Source of the DNA: Tabrizicola sp. | Lineage (GTDB): Bacteria; Pseudomonadota; Alphaproteobacteria; Rhodobacterales; Rhodobacteraceae | Assembly (NCBI RefSeq): GCF_030694085.1 | Contig: NZ_JAUXZE010000035.1 | Location: 372,001 to 436,000 of the forward strand | DNA length: 64,000 bases | Direction of reading: 5' to 3' | In this document: in pieces, positions 1-8,376 of the stretch | Layout: each line of letters opens with the position of its first letter | How positions within the stretch are numbered: the stretch's first letter is position 1 | Notes under the pieces: model-generated | What the model was told of the DNA's origin: nothing | Seen by the model: the letters and a program-made list of their open reading frames with translations, nothing else | The model's database searches: none | Position numbers and translations under genes: made by a program

Positions 1-211
1 CATCCCCCTCCGGCAAGGTCCACACGCAATGCATGTGGTCCGGCAACACCACCCACGCATCGATCCCAAACGGCCGTTTCGCCCGCGTCACCGCCACCGC
101 CTGCCGCAGCACATCGACATGCCGCACCAACGTATCCGCCCCCCGGTCCACGAGGTTGACCGTGAAGAAGACGCAAGCTCCGGGAAGCCTTGGACGGACA
201 TACGCGGACAT
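1..211 (-). CDS. REP-associated tyrosine transposase (RAYT, IS200-like), N-terminal part
   Basis: Partial: the frame runs off the left edge, so only the first 70 codons are present. The translation opens MSAYVRPRLPGACVFFTVNL and contains AKRPFGIDAWVVLPDHMHC followed by VWTLPEGD, which are the hallmark blocks of Y1_Tnp/RAYT proteins. H59-x-H61 is the HUH metal-binding pair. The catalytic tyrosine would lie beyond the window. RAYTs are single-copy domesticated relatives of IS200 transposases linked to spreading of REP-type palindromes. The start at 211 is the family-like one; an in-frame ATG at 223 is possible. An inverted repeat lies just upstream (242-267). Confidence 0.8.
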   Translation of the reverse strand, partial: MSAYVRPRLPGACVFFTVNLVDRGADTLVRHVDVLRQAVAVTRAKRPFGIDAWVVLPDHMHCVWTLPEGD

Positions 212-241
212 GGCCAACACCATGCCCACTTGGGGTTACGA

Positions 242-267
242 GGTGGTTAACTCCCTCATTAACCACC
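242..267. repeat. Inverted repeat upstream of RAYT
   Basis: GGTGGTTAA (242-250) and TTAACCACC (259-267) are perfect 9-bp arms around an 8-nt loop, 31-56 nt upstream of the RAYT start. It may be the REP-like hairpin acted on by the RAYT or simply an operator. Only this one copy of this hairpin is recognised in the window. Confidence 0.45.
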
Positions 268-269
268 CC

Positions 270-342
270 CTTGCCAAATCCCTAACGCCCACGCCCAACC
301 CATTGAACCCAAAACATAATCCAAAAATGTCCACCGTGAACA
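270..342 (+). repeat. Intergenic repeat family A, copy 1
   Basis: About 73 nt alignable to copies near 15.5, 34.4 and 59.5 kb. Shared blocks are CTTGCCA, TAACGCCC, CCCAACCC.TTGA and a terminal palindrome. Here the palindrome (328-342) is TGTCCACCGTGAACA, with one change from the perfect form. It lies 21 nt beyond the stop of the minus-strand peptidoglycan-binding gene and upstream of the RAYT. Confidence 0.6.
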
Positions 343-363
343 GGGAGTCCCTTGCGGCCCCCA

Positions 364-1362
364 TCACCCCCCGGTTTCCACCCGGATCAAACGAACCTGA
401 TCCGCGGTCAGGTACCCCGTCGCCGGCTCCCCCTCGTCCGCTTGCCACTCCGCGATGGCCCGGCGCGTGCCCGGCCCGAAGGTCCCGTCGGTCCGCAGCG
501 TCTCATATCCCAGCCGGGTCAGCCGCCGCTGCAGGTCAACCCGTTCCGTCCGGGTCAGCCCCAACAGGCTCTCCTCCAGCGCCGCCTCGTTGTCTGTCCC
601 CGGGGTGGGCGTCGAAGACCCCGCCTGCTGCCGGATCAGCTTGACCTGCGCCGCCGTCACGTACCCGGTCTGGGTTTGCCGGTTCGCCCGCTGCCACGCC
701 TTGATCGCTGTCCGGGTCTTCGCCCCCCACAGCCCATCCGCAACCCCGGTGTCAAACCCCAGTGCCGACAGCTGCCGCTGGATTTCCACCCTCTGCGTCC
801 GCGTCAGCTTCAGCGCCGCCTCGACCGCAACCGGGCTCGTCCCCACCGTGCCGCCGTCATCCGCAGGCGGCGTCGTCACCACCGCGCCCCGCAGCAGCAG
901 CCGCAACTGAGCCTCGGTCACGTAGCCGGTCACCTTGTCACCCCGGTCGCGCTGCCAGGTCGCGATGGCCGTCCGGGTGTTTTTCCCCCAGACGCCGTCC
1001 GTCCCATAGGTCCGGTAGCCCAGCCGCGTCAGCTCCCGCTGCACCCCGACCTTCTGGGCAAACGTGATCCCCAGCCGCGCCTCGGCCTGTGCTGCCGACG
1101 ACGCCTCGGTCGAGGCGCCCAGCCGCTCCAGCGCCCGCTCGGCGTTCACCCGGTAGGCACCCTTCGGGAACTTCGCCAGATAATCACGGTAGGCGGCGGC
1201 CGTATTCGCCTCCTGCGCCGCAAGATAGGCGTTCTTGTCCAGTTCCTGCTGGATCAGAGTCTGGGCGATTCCCCCGATCACGTCCTCCAGGTTCTGCGCT
1301 GGGGCCGGGGCAGTCAGCCCAAGACCGGCAGCCAGGGCGAGGGGCAAAGTGAACGTCCGCAT
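364..1362 (-). CDS. Exported protein with three peptidoglycan-binding repeats
   Basis: 332 aa. An N-terminal signal peptide (MRTFTLPLALAAGLGLTAPA) is followed by a helical Ala-rich segment with an AAAYRDYLAKFP motif. Three copies of a PG_binding_1 domain follow, each with a pattern like L..LGY.T.GTDG.WG..TR.AI..WQ and each closing with GY[VL]T..Q..LI. Such domains bind cell-wall peptidoglycan, usually in the periplasm. No catalytic domain is attached, so an enzymatic role is not supported. The start at 1362 was chosen because AGGAAAGGATC precedes it and it begins a clean signal peptide; the frame stays open further upstream to 1506. Confidence 0.85.
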   Translation of the reverse strand: MRTFTLPLALAAGLGLTAPAPAQNLEDVIGGIAQTLIQQELDKNAYLAAQEANTAAAYRDYLAKFPKGAYRVNAERALERLGASTEASSAAQAEARLGITFAQKVGVQRELTRLGYRTYGTDGVWGKNTRTAIATWQRDRGDKVTGYVTEAQLRLLLRGAVVTTPPADDGGTVGTSPVAVEAALKLTRTQRVEIQRQLSALGFDTGVADGLWGAKTRTAIKAWQRANRQTQTGYVTAAQVKLIRQQAGSSTPTPGTDNEAALEESLLGLTRTERVDLQRRLTRLGYETLRTDGTFGPGTRRAIAEWQADEGEPATGYLTADQVRLIRVETGG

Positions 1363-1495
1363 CGCGGGATCCTTTCCTAGAAGCGCGGCGCAGGGGCCGC
1401 TTCTGCCGGGATAACGCGCAGTTTCGAAGATGGTTGCAAGCCGCCGCTGGTCAGACCCTGCGGCCATGCTACCTTTTCCGCCGAAGGAGCCAAAG

Positions 1496-1888
1496 ATGAC
1501 CCTCACCCTCTACGCCGCAACCGCCGCCGTCTTCCTGATCCTCGATGCGATCATGTTGACGCTGGTGATGAAACCGCTCTTCACCCGCCACATCGGCCCG
1601 CTTCTGGCCGAACCGATCCGTATCGCGCCTGCAGCCCTTTTCTACCTCGCCTATGTTGCGGGGCTGGTCTACCTGGTCTCCCTCCCGGCGTTGAAAACCG
1701 GCTCTCCTGTCATCCTTCCGGCTCTCATCATCGGTCTGATGGCCTATGGCACCTATGAGTTCACCTCATGGAGCGTAATGAAGGACTGGCACTGGACGAT
1801 GGTGGTGACCGATGTCACCTGGGGCGGGGTCCTGACGGCCTTCTCCGCCTGGGCGGGGGTGACGATCACCCGCATGATCCACGGCTGA
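1496..1888 (+). CDS. DUF2177 family membrane protein
   Basis: 130 aa, four predicted hydrophobic segments, beginning MTLTLYAATAAVFLILDAI. The motifs LDAIMLTLVMKPLF, AAVFY-like APAALFYLAYVAGL, and WHWTMVVTDVTWGGVLTA are typical of the DUF2177 family of small inner-membrane proteins, whose function is unknown. The start at 1496 follows GGAGCCAAAG; an upstream in-frame start at 1430 would add an unlikely hydrophilic leader and run into the divergent neighbour's promoter. Confidence 0.85.
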   Translation: MTLTLYAATAAVFLILDAIMLTLVMKPLFTRHIGPLLAEPIRIAPAALFYLAYVAGLVYLVSLPALKTGSPVILPALIIGLMAYGTYEFTSWSVMKDWHWTMVVTDVTWGGVLTAFSAWAGVTITRMIHG

Positions 1889-1999
1889 GTTGGCTTTGCG
1901 CCCGCCGTTGGCTTGTGGTAGCAAGGGACAAATGGCAGCAGCCAAGCCGTTGAATTCATTTGCAACGGCCAACCTGCCCCGTCTGGCCAAGGAGTCCCC

Positions 2000-2326
2000 A
2001 TGATCCTTTACGGCATCTCGACCTGTGACGCCTGCAAGAAGGCCCTCAAGACCCTGGAACGGGCCGGGAAGGAAGTCGCCTTCCGGGACATCCGGGCCAA
2101 CCCCCTGACGCAGGCCGAGGTCGACCGCATCGTCCACGAGTTCGGCGATCAGGCGGTGAACAAGCAGTCCACCACCTACCGCAGCTTCAATGATTTCCTG
2201 AAAGCCTCCGACCCCGAAGCGCAGATCATGGCGCAGCCGACCGTCATGAAGCGGCCGGTCATCCAGGACGGGGATCGCTGGTTCCTGGGCTGGGACAGCG
2301 CGACCGAAGCCGCGCTGACCAGTTAG
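2000..2326 (+). CDS. ArsC/Spx-like thioredoxin-fold protein
   Basis: 108 aa. It starts MILYGISTCDACKKALKTLE with a CxxC motif (C10-x-x-C13), and continues with RDIRANPLTQAEVDRIV and MAQPTVMKRPVI, matching the arsenate-reductase-like family (YffB/Spx type). Real arsenate reductases of this class use the first Cys with glutathione and glutaredoxin; the small size and context make a general thiol-reductase role equally possible. AAGGAG lies 8 nt before the ATG. Its 3' end overlaps the convergent cold-shock gene by 3 nt (stop codons share TTAG). Confidence 0.85.
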   Translation: MILYGISTCDACKKALKTLERAGKEVAFRDIRANPLTQAEVDRIVHEFGDQAVNKQSTTYRSFNDFLKASDPEAQIMAQPTVMKRPVIQDGDRWFLGWDSATEAALTS

Positions 2327-2529
2327 AGCAGACGCAGATCGCCGGCAGACTGCTTGCCGTCGCGGCCCGACTGCAGTTCGTAGCCGATCTTCTGGTTGTC
2401 GCTGAGACCCTTCAGCCCAGCACGTTCCACGGCCGAGATGTGGACGAACACATCCTTGCCGCCATCATCCGGCGCGATGAAGCCATAGCCCTTGGTCGAA
2501 TTGAACCACTTCACGGTGCCTGTCGGCAT
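2323..2529 (-). CDS. Cold-shock domain protein (CspA family)
   Basis: 68 aa, full family length. RNP1 is seen as KGYGFIAP and RNP2 as DVFVHISAV; the N-terminus is MPTGTVKWFNSTKGYG. It binds single-stranded nucleic acid, acting as an RNA chaperone in the cytoplasm. A strong AGAGGAGAAG ribosome binding site precedes the ATG. The mRNA leader contains a GC-rich hairpin (2552-2573). The convergent end overlaps the ArsC-like gene. Confidence 0.95.
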   Translation of the reverse strand: MPTGTVKWFNSTKGYGFIAPDDGGKDVFVHISAVERAGLKGLSDNQKIGYELQSGRDGKQSAGDLRLL

Positions 2530-2551
2530 TCCGCTTCTCCTCTCAGAACCC

Positions 2552-2573
2552 CCCGCGGCGCCATTGCCGCGGG
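2552..2573 (-). promoter_or_regulatory. GC-rich hairpin in csp leader
   Basis: CCCGCGGC (2552-2559) and GCCGCGGG (2566-2573) form an 8-bp stem with a 6-nt loop, 23-44 nt upstream of the cold-shock start codon and just before its Shine-Dalgarno. It could be a structured cold-shock leader or a transcription attenuator. No T-run follows, so a rho-independent terminator is less likely. Confidence 0.4.
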
Positions 2574-2664
2574 CCGTGCCACCAGGTCTTCCAAGGCTTC
2601 GTTCCGAGAGCCGGGCAGGAAATCTGTCGTCACTGCCGCGATGATGCCAAGGATTCGCCGAAAA

Positions 2665-3192
2665 TCAAGCTGCAAGGCGAGCAGGCTCAACCCCAAGGTA
2701 GCGATCTGCCGAAAGCGGCCCTGCCCCCTTGCACAACAAAACAGCAAGCAGCAGCAGCCACAGCGCTCGCTGGTCCAGGATCAGCGCATCCGAGGCGCGA
2801 TCGAACCAGGCTCCGGCCGAAGCCCCGTGGCCCATGATGTCGGTCAGGCTTTGCACCACGACGAAGCCCATCATGCCAAGCGCCGCCAGCCGGGTCACAA
2901 GGCCAAGGACGATCAGGGCGGGAAGCAGAAACTCGGCATAGCCCCCCGCCAGAACGACCAGCGCGTGCCAGATTGACAGGCCCGAGGGATCGTAGCCCAC
3001 GGCCTCGAAGGCCTTGGGGAAGATCTGGGCATAGGCCCCCACGGACGGCGCGATAGGTCCATCGAACTTGGTCAGTGCCGAAGTCCAGAAATAACCCAGA
3101 AGGACGGCGGCAAAGATCAGGCGGGCAAGCGAGGGCAGCACCCAGTCGGTCTGACGGTCCAGGACAGCGGCGGCGCGGGCGTAGAGGGTCAT
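2665..3192 (-). CDS. DoxX family membrane protein of the bufferin operon
   Basis: 175 aa with about four hydrophobic helices (LARLIFAAVLLGYFWTSAL, WHALVVLAGGYAEFLLPALI, LAALGMMGFVVVQSL, ALWLLLLAVLLCKGAG) and DoxX-type motifs (SALTKFDG, GGYAEFLLPALIVLGL). It is the last gene of the bufA-bufB-bufC-doxX unit; its ATG overlaps the bufC stop codon (ATGA). DoxX proteins commonly accompany MNIO/bufferin cassettes and are thought to work at the inner membrane in redox or metal stress, but no reaction can be assigned from sequence. Confidence 0.88.
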   Translation of the reverse strand: MTLYARAAAVLDRQTDWVLPSLARLIFAAVLLGYFWTSALTKFDGPIAPSVGAYAQIFPKAFEAVGYDPSGLSIWHALVVLAGGYAEFLLPALIVLGLVTRLAALGMMGFVVVQSLTDIMGHGASAGAWFDRASDALILDQRALWLLLLAVLLCKGAGPLSADRYLGVEPARLAA

Positions 3193-3920
3193 TCCGAAAC
3201 TCCGATGATGGCGCGGCCCGAAATCAAAAGGCCAAGGATTGCGGCCAGGTCCATCCCCGGCCCGGCCTTGTCCAGGCTTTCGCCAAGCGTCCGACCGGAC
3301 AGCAGGCCGTCGACAAGGTCCGCGCCGCCTGTCGGCAAGCGATGCGGGTGCGGGTCGAAATCAGGGCGCAGGATCAGCGCGTCTTCGGCCACAGGTCGGG
3401 GCTTTGGCCCATCCTCGTGGTGCGTCGCCCAGATCGACACCACCGGCCAGTTCGACCGCAGAAGCCGCACCGCCGGAGCCAGCCGCAGCCGCAGCCCGGC
3501 AATTTCAGCGCCCAGCAGACGCTGGAACTCCGCTTCGGGCAGCGGGGTGCTGTCGGCGGCGTGGTAGCTTTCGCGCATCGCAAGCTCCAGCCGTGCCACG
3601 TCGGGCAGGTAGCCCAGATGTGCAACCGGCGGGAAACCGGCAAGAAAAGCCGGGAACTCATCGCCGTACAGCATCAGCATCCGCGACCGGGGCGGATGCG
3701 CGCGCAGGAAGATCAGCGCCATCGCCGCGAAGAACGGGTCGCCGACCAGGGCACGGACAGTCGGAAACCCGGCCTCCAGCGCCCGGGTCAGCGAGGACGC
3801 GACGTTATTGCGGTAGACCGAAAACCGCTTCGGCGCGGGCAGTCCCTCGGGGTCGACCAGCCCCGGCGGCAGAGCTGCATCGGGGTTCAGCAGCGCCTGG
3901 GCAAACAGCGTCTGGCTCAT
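3189..3920 (-). CDS. bufC: BufC/HvfC-like partner protein (DUF2063)
   Basis: 243 aa. Its N-terminal region has the DUF2063 signature ([42 protein letters not shown], 10-20 residue blocks). In characterised bufferin/MNIO systems this protein is the partner that presents the precursor peptide to the MNIO enzyme. The start at 3920 gives the family-like [14 protein letters not shown] and overlaps the bufB stop (ATGA), implying translational coupling; the longer frame to 3998 is antisense-like extension inside bufB. It ends in an ATGA overlap with doxX. Confidence 0.88.
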   Translation of the reverse strand: MSQTLFAQALLNPDAALPPGLVDPEGLPAPKRFSVYRNNVASSLTRALEAGFPTVRALVGDPFFAAMALIFLRAHPPRSRMLMLYGDEFPAFLAGFPPVAHLGYLPDVARLELAMRESYHAADSTPLPEAEFQRLLGAEIAGLRLRLAPAVRLLRSNWPVVSIWATHHEDGPKPRPVAEDALILRPDFDPHPHRLPTGGADLVDGLLSGRTLGESLDKAGPGMDLAAILGLLISGRAIIGVSE

Positions 3921-4765
3921 GCCACCGGCTCCAGCAGGCGGGCGGCGCAGGCGGCCTCGGCGGCCAGGACCGGCCAGTCGGGCACATCGTTGTCCCATTC
4001 GATCAGCGTCGGCCGCGGCCCGGCCTTGCGGATCACCCGTGCGTAAAGCGCCCAGACCGGGTCCACCACCTCGGCCCCGTGGCTGTCGATCAGTAGCCGC
4101 CGCCCCTGATCGTCCAGGTCCTCATCATGGCCGCCCAGATGGATCTCGCCCACCAGATGCAGCGGGAAGGCATCCAGATAGGACTGCGGGTCATAATTCT
4201 GATTGGTGCCAGAGACATAGACGTTGTTCACATCCAGCAGCAGACCGCATCCGGTGCGGCGCGCGATTTCGCCCAGGAAGTCCACCTCGTCCATCGCCGT
4301 TTCGGCAAAGGCGATGTAGGTCGAGGGGTTCTCAAGCAGCATCCGGCGGCCCAGCACCTCTTGCACCTGGTCGATGTGGTCGCAGACCCGGGCCAGCGTC
4401 GCGGGCGTGTAGGGCAAGGGCAGAAGGTCGTTCAGAAAGGCCCCGTCGTGGGTTGACCAGGCCAGGTGTTCCGAGAAGCTGGCGGGGTTCAGCCAGCCGC
4501 ACAGCTGTTTCAGCCGGTCCAGATGGTCGCGGTCCAGCGCGCCCTCGCCGCCGATCGACAGGCCCACGCCATGCACCGAGATCGGGAAGCGTTCGGCCAG
4601 ATGTCGCAGCTGCGCGAGGGGGCGGCCCCCTGCGCCCAGATAATTCTCGGCATGAACTTCCAGCCAGCCGACCGGGCCAGGATCGGCCAGGATCGCGGCA
4701 AAGTGCTGCGGCTTGTAGCCCACGCCCGGCTTTGCGGGCAGCCCGTTCAGGGTCTGGTCAAGCAT
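3917..4765 (-). CDS. bufB: MNIO family peptide-modifying enzyme BufB (DUF692)
   Basis: 282 aa. Family blocks are all present: [71 protein letters not shown] and [12 protein letters not shown]; the His, Glu, Asp and Asn residues in these are the multinuclear iron ligands of MNIO enzymes. The family oxidatively modifies Cys residues of a partner peptide. Here the partner is bufA immediately upstream. The start at 4765 was chosen for the [17 protein letters not shown] opening after GGGGGACAAG; the frame is open to 4816. It couples to bufC by ATGA. Confidence 0.93.
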   Translation of the reverse strand: MLDQTLNGLPAKPGVGYKPQHFAAILADPGPVGWLEVHAENYLGAGGRPLAQLRHLAERFPISVHGVGLSIGGEGALDRDHLDRLKQLCGWLNPASFSEHLAWSTHDGAFLNDLLPLPYTPATLARVCDHIDQVQEVLGRRMLLENPSTYIAFAETAMDEVDFLGEIARRTGCGLLLDVNNVYVSGTNQNYDPQSYLDAFPLHLVGEIHLGGHDEDLDDQGRRLLIDSHGAEVVDPVWALYARVIRKAGPRPTLIEWDNDVPDWPVLAAEAACAARLLEPVA

Positions 4766-4822
4766 CTTGTCCCCCCAGGGAAAGGTGCCCCCCGACCCCG
4801 AAGGACCAGGGGGCAAGCGGTG

Positions 4823-5128
4823 TCAGGCCTTCGGAAGGTCGCGGTCCAGCGCGGTCAACGAGCCTTTGCGCTCCATCCCTTCCATCCCGGCGGGCAGTTC
4901 CATCGTCTCGCAGGTGCCAGCCGGGACCAGCGTCCAGGCGTTACCCTGATAGTCGACCTTCGAGGTCCCGGCGCAGGTGGTGCCTTCGCCGGCCGCGCAG
5001 TCGTTCTGACCCGCCAGCGCCACGCCGAAGCACTTTTCGTTTTCCTGGGCATGGGCCATCCCGGCGATGCCCGACAGGGCAGTGGCAAGAGCGCCGGCGA
5101 TGACAAGCGATTTGGATTGGTTGGTCAT
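4823..5128 (-). CDS. bufA: Bufferin precursor peptide BufA1 (DUF2282)
   Basis: 101 aa. Signal peptide (about residues 1-27, ending MAHA) then a mature peptide with four Cys (C33, C44, C52, C73) in the DUF2282 pattern [33 protein letters not shown] and PAGTCETM. Published bufferins are periplasmic ribosomal peptides whose core Cys are converted by an MNIO enzyme to copper-binding thiooxazole-type groups. The first gene of a four-gene unit, 57 nt ahead of bufB. The start at 5128 follows AGGGAAACTTCC and is the only one giving a signal peptide. Confidence 0.92.
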   Translation of the reverse strand: MTNQSKSLVIAGALATALSGIAGMAHAQENEKCFGVALAGQNDCAAGEGTTCAGTSKVDYQGNAWTLVPAGTCETMELPAGMEGMERKGSLTALDRDLPKA

Positions 5129-5290
5129 GGAAGTTTCCCTTCGGTTGGTTGATCTTGGACAAGGTCCGACGTGCGTGCTTCGGCCGCTTTCAGGGCGATG
5201 CAGGATACAGTTCGGAACCGTGCGCCAGAGGTTACAGCCAAGGGGTGGGTCCCCACGCTTTCGTGAAGACCCTCCGCCAACGCACAAACG

Positions 5291-5316
5291 GAAAAGCCCC
5301 GGCCAGGGCCGGGGCT
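5291..5316 (-). terminator. Rho-independent terminator of thrS
   Basis: On the minus strand the arms AGCCCCGGCC and GGCCGGGGCT (5307-5316 and 5295-5304) form a 10-bp GC stem, followed by TTTTC. It lies 27 nt beyond the thrS stop codon and ahead of the bufA promoter region. Confidence 0.8.
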
Positions 5317-5342
5317 GATCAATTCAGGACCAATGGGTTAGC

Positions 5343-7289
5343 TCAGTTACCCGCCGGGGGCAGCGCCTCGAATCCGAAGACAGCGACCGCTTGATCAAGC
5401 GAAATCGTTTCAGTCCGCGTCTCTCCCAGACGCCGAACTGAAACAGTTCTGCCTTCCACTTCCTGCATCCCGATGGCCAGGATCACCGGAACCTTGCCGA
5501 CGGAATGTTCGCGGACCTTGTAGTTGATCTTTTCGTTGCGCACGTCGGCCTCGACGCGGACGCCCGCCTTGCGGAGGGCGGCCACGACCTCATGCACGAA
5601 GGGGTCGGCGTCCGACACAATAGAGGCCACGACGACCTGACGCGGGGCCAGCCAGAACGGAAGTCTCCCGGCGTAGTTTTCCAGCAGGATGCCGATAAAG
5701 CGCTCGAACGACCCCAGCACCGCGCGGTGCAGCATGACCGGACGATGCTTCATCCCGTCCTCGCCGACATATTCCGCGTCCAGCCGCACCGGCAGGTTGA
5801 AGTCGGCCTGGAACGTCCCGCACTGCCATTCGCGGCCGATGGCATCGGTCAGCTTGAAATCCAGCTTCGGCCCGTAGAAGGCCCCGTCGCCAGGATTGAT
5901 CTCGTAAGGCAGGTCCAGGCCCTTGATCGCGCCTTCCAGCGCGGATTCGGCCTTGTCCCAGATTTCGTCGCTGCCCACGCGAACGTCCGGGCGGGTGGAC
6001 AGCTTGATGTCGAACTTTTCGAAGCCCAGGTCCTTGTAGACGCTGGAGAGCAGCGCGATGAATCCCGCACATTCCGCCTCGATCTGGTCTTCCGTGCAGA
6101 AAATATGTGCATCGTCCTGCGTGAAGCCGCGGACCCGCATCAGACCATGCATGGACCCCGACGATTCATATCGGTGGCACGATCCGAATTCCGCAAGCCG
6201 CAAGGGCAGGTCGCGGTAGGACTTCAGGCCCTGGTTGAAGACCTGCACATGGCAGGGGCAGTTCATCGGCTTCAGCGCGTTGATCCGCTTTTCCTTGGCG
6301 CCATCTTCGTCCACCTCGACGATGAACATGTTCTCGCGGTAGGCCTCCCAGTGGCCGGACTTCTCCCACAACACGCGGTCCACGACCTGCGGCGTCTTGA
6401 TTTCCTTATACCCGGCCTGCCGCAGCCGCCCACGCATGTAATCCTCAAGCTGACGATAGATCGTCCAGCCGTTCGGGTGCCAGAAGACCATGCCCGGGGC
6501 TTCTTCCTGCAGATGGAACAACTCCATCTCGCGGCCAAGCTTGCGGTGGTCGCGCTTGGCGGCCTCCTCCAGCATCGTCAGGTGCGCTTTCAGGTCGTCG
6601 CGGTTCTTGAAAGCCACGCCGTAGATGCGCTGCAGCATCGGGCGCGAGGCATCGCCCAGCCAGTAGGCCCCCGCCACATGCGTCAGCTTGAACGCGTCCG
6701 CAGGAACCTGCCCCGTGTGCTGCAGATGCGGCCCCCGGCACAGGTCCTGCCAGTCCCCGTGCCAGTACATCCGCAAATCCTCACCCTCGGGGATGCGGTC
6801 GATCAGCTCCAGCTTGAAGGGTTCGTGGCGGCCCCGGTAATACTCCACCGCCTTTTCACGTGGCCAGACTTCGGTCTTCACCGGATCGCGCGCGTTGATG
6901 ATCTGCTTCATCCGCGCTTCGATCTGGCCCAGGTCCTCGGGCGTGAACGGCTCTTCCCGGTCAAAATCGTAAAACCAGCCGTAATCCCGCACCGGCCCGA
7001 TGGTAACCTTCACCTCCGGCCAGATTTCCTGAACCGCCCGCGCCATGATGTGCGCCAGATCGTGCCGGATAAGCTCCAGCGCCGCGGCATCGTCCTTCAT
7101 CGTGTTCAGCGCGATGGTCGCGTCCGCGTGGATCGGCCACTGCATATCCCAGTGCTTGCCGTCCACCTGCGCCGAGATCGACGCCTTGGCCAGGGACGGG
7201 GCAATGCTGGCCGCCACTTCGGCAGGCGTCACACCCGCGTCATACACGCGCTTGTTTCCGTCGGGAAATGTCAGGGAAATCTGGCTCAT
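5343..7289 (-). CDS. thrS: Threonyl-tRNA synthetase
   Basis: 648 aa, the normal length. N-terminal TGS domain ([16 protein letters not shown]), second additional domain with [16 protein letters not shown] and the HYCRG-like DLCRGPHL block (editing domain), then the class II catalytic core: [20 protein letters not shown] (zinc-binding Cys), [22 protein letters not shown] (motif 2 region) and [20 protein letters not shown] (motif 3), and a C-terminal anticodon-binding domain ([16 protein letters not shown]). It attaches threonine to tRNA-Thr in the cytoplasm. Single-gene unit with its own terminator. Confidence 0.98.
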   Translation of the reverse strand: MSQISLTFPDGNKRVYDAGVTPAEVAASIAPSLAKASISAQVDGKHWDMQWPIHADATIALNTMKDDAAALELIRHDLAHIMARAVQEIWPEVKVTIGPVRDYGWFYDFDREEPFTPEDLGQIEARMKQIINARDPVKTEVWPREKAVEYYRGRHEPFKLELIDRIPEGEDLRMYWHGDWQDLCRGPHLQHTGQVPADAFKLTHVAGAYWLGDASRPMLQRIYGVAFKNRDDLKAHLTMLEEAAKRDHRKLGREMELFHLQEEAPGMVFWHPNGWTIYRQLEDYMRGRLRQAGYKEIKTPQVVDRVLWEKSGHWEAYRENMFIVEVDEDGAKEKRINALKPMNCPCHVQVFNQGLKSYRDLPLRLAEFGSCHRYESSGSMHGLMRVRGFTQDDAHIFCTEDQIEAECAGFIALLSSVYKDLGFEKFDIKLSTRPDVRVGSDEIWDKAESALEGAIKGLDLPYEINPGDGAFYGPKLDFKLTDAIGREWQCGTFQADFNLPVRLDAEYVGEDGMKHRPVMLHRAVLGSFERFIGILLENYAGRLPFWLAPRQVVVASIVSDADPFVHEVVAALRKAGVRVEADVRNEKINYKVREHSVGKVPVILAIGMQEVEGRTVSVRRLGETRTETISLDQAVAVFGFEALPPAGN

Positions 7290-7453
7290 GGGCCTGCTCC
7301 TCGTCAGTTTGGCGCCTACGAAACGCCCGGTTGCGGGTTATGTCGGCGCGCTAGATGCCCCCGCACGCGCGCCAAGTCAAGCCATGCGCGGTTCTTCGCC
7401 CGTCGGTTGCGGCCGCCCTGACGAAACGCCCGGACGATTGCTATCTTCCTGCC

Positions 7454-8251
7454 ATGACAACCTTTCTGACCACCCCGCAAGGCCGCCACATCGCCTACCA
7501 CCAGACCCCCGGCAAAGGGCCGGGAGTGGTCTTCCTCGGCGGTTTCCGATCTGACATGACCGGCTCCAAGGCCCAGGCCCTGCAAGCCTGGGCCGAGGCG
7601 ACGGGCCGCGCTTTCCTGCGCTTCGACTACTCCGGCCACGGCCAGTCGCACGGCGCCTTCGTCGACGGCGCGATCACTGACTGGCGTGAGGATGCCGCCG
7701 CCGTCATCGATGTCCTGACCGAAGGCCCGCAGATCCTGGTCGGGTCCTCGATGGGCGGCTGGATTTCGCTTCTGCTCGCCCGCGACATGCCGGACCGCGT
7801 CGGTGGCTTCGTCGGCATCGCCGCTGCGCCCGACTTCACCGAGCGGATGTGGGAGGCCGAGTTCACCCTCGCCGAACGCACGACCCTGCTGGAAGAGGGT
7901 CTTTTCCTGCGCCCTTCGGACTACTCCGACGAACCCTATCCGATCACGCTGCGACTGATCGAGGACGGGCGGCAGAACCTGGTTATGAACGGCCCCCTGC
8001 ACCTGCCCATGCCCGTGCGTCTGCTGCAGGGCAGCGCCGATATCGACGTGCCCCCGACCGTTGCCATCTCGCTTTTCCACCAGATCTCCAGTCCCGACCT
8101 GCGGCTGACGCTGGTGAAGGACGCCGACCACCGTTTCTCGACTCCGCCCTGTCTGGCGATGGTCACCGAAGCGGTCGAGGACGTGCTGCGCGCCCGTGAG
8201 GCGCTGCCGCTGGAGGAAAGTCCCGGCTTGAAGATTTCGAACATCCGCTGA
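7454..8251 (+). CDS. Alpha/beta hydrolase
   Basis: 265 aa. Alpha/beta hydrolase fold with oxyanion region VVFLGGFRSDM, FDYSGHGQS, nucleophile elbow VGSSMGGW (Ser99), acid residue in LQGSADIDVP and catalytic His in DADHRFS. This arrangement resembles short palmitoyl-protein thioesterase/ABHD10-like carboxylesterases common in Alphaproteobacteria. Substrate unknown. The start at 7454 (MTTFLTTPQGRHIAYHQ) is the family-like one. Divergent from thrS with about 160 nt between. Confidence 0.88.
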   Translation: MTTFLTTPQGRHIAYHQTPGKGPGVVFLGGFRSDMTGSKAQALQAWAEATGRAFLRFDYSGHGQSHGAFVDGAITDWREDAAAVIDVLTEGPQILVGSSMGGWISLLLARDMPDRVGGFVGIAAAPDFTERMWEAEFTLAERTTLLEEGLFLRPSDYSDEPYPITLRLIEDGRQNLVMNGPLHLPMPVRLLQGSADIDVPPTVAISLFHQISSPDLRLTLVKDADHRFSTPPCLAMVTEAVEDVLRAREALPLEESPGLKISNIR

Positions 8252-8376
8252 TGTGGCCTTTCCGCCGCTCATCTTCAGGCTAACGAAATCCAGGTTTGAA
8301 TCCATAGGCTTGTGGAATATCCTCGGACAAGACAAAGATCACTGCTTGCAGAAACCCTGCGCAGAAGGCTCGTGAT

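Noticed and set aside
5505..7421. 638-aa plus-strand open frame
   Set aside because: It is antisense to thrS, whose product is complete and conserved; the antisense translation is His/Arg/Val-rich and resembles no protein family.
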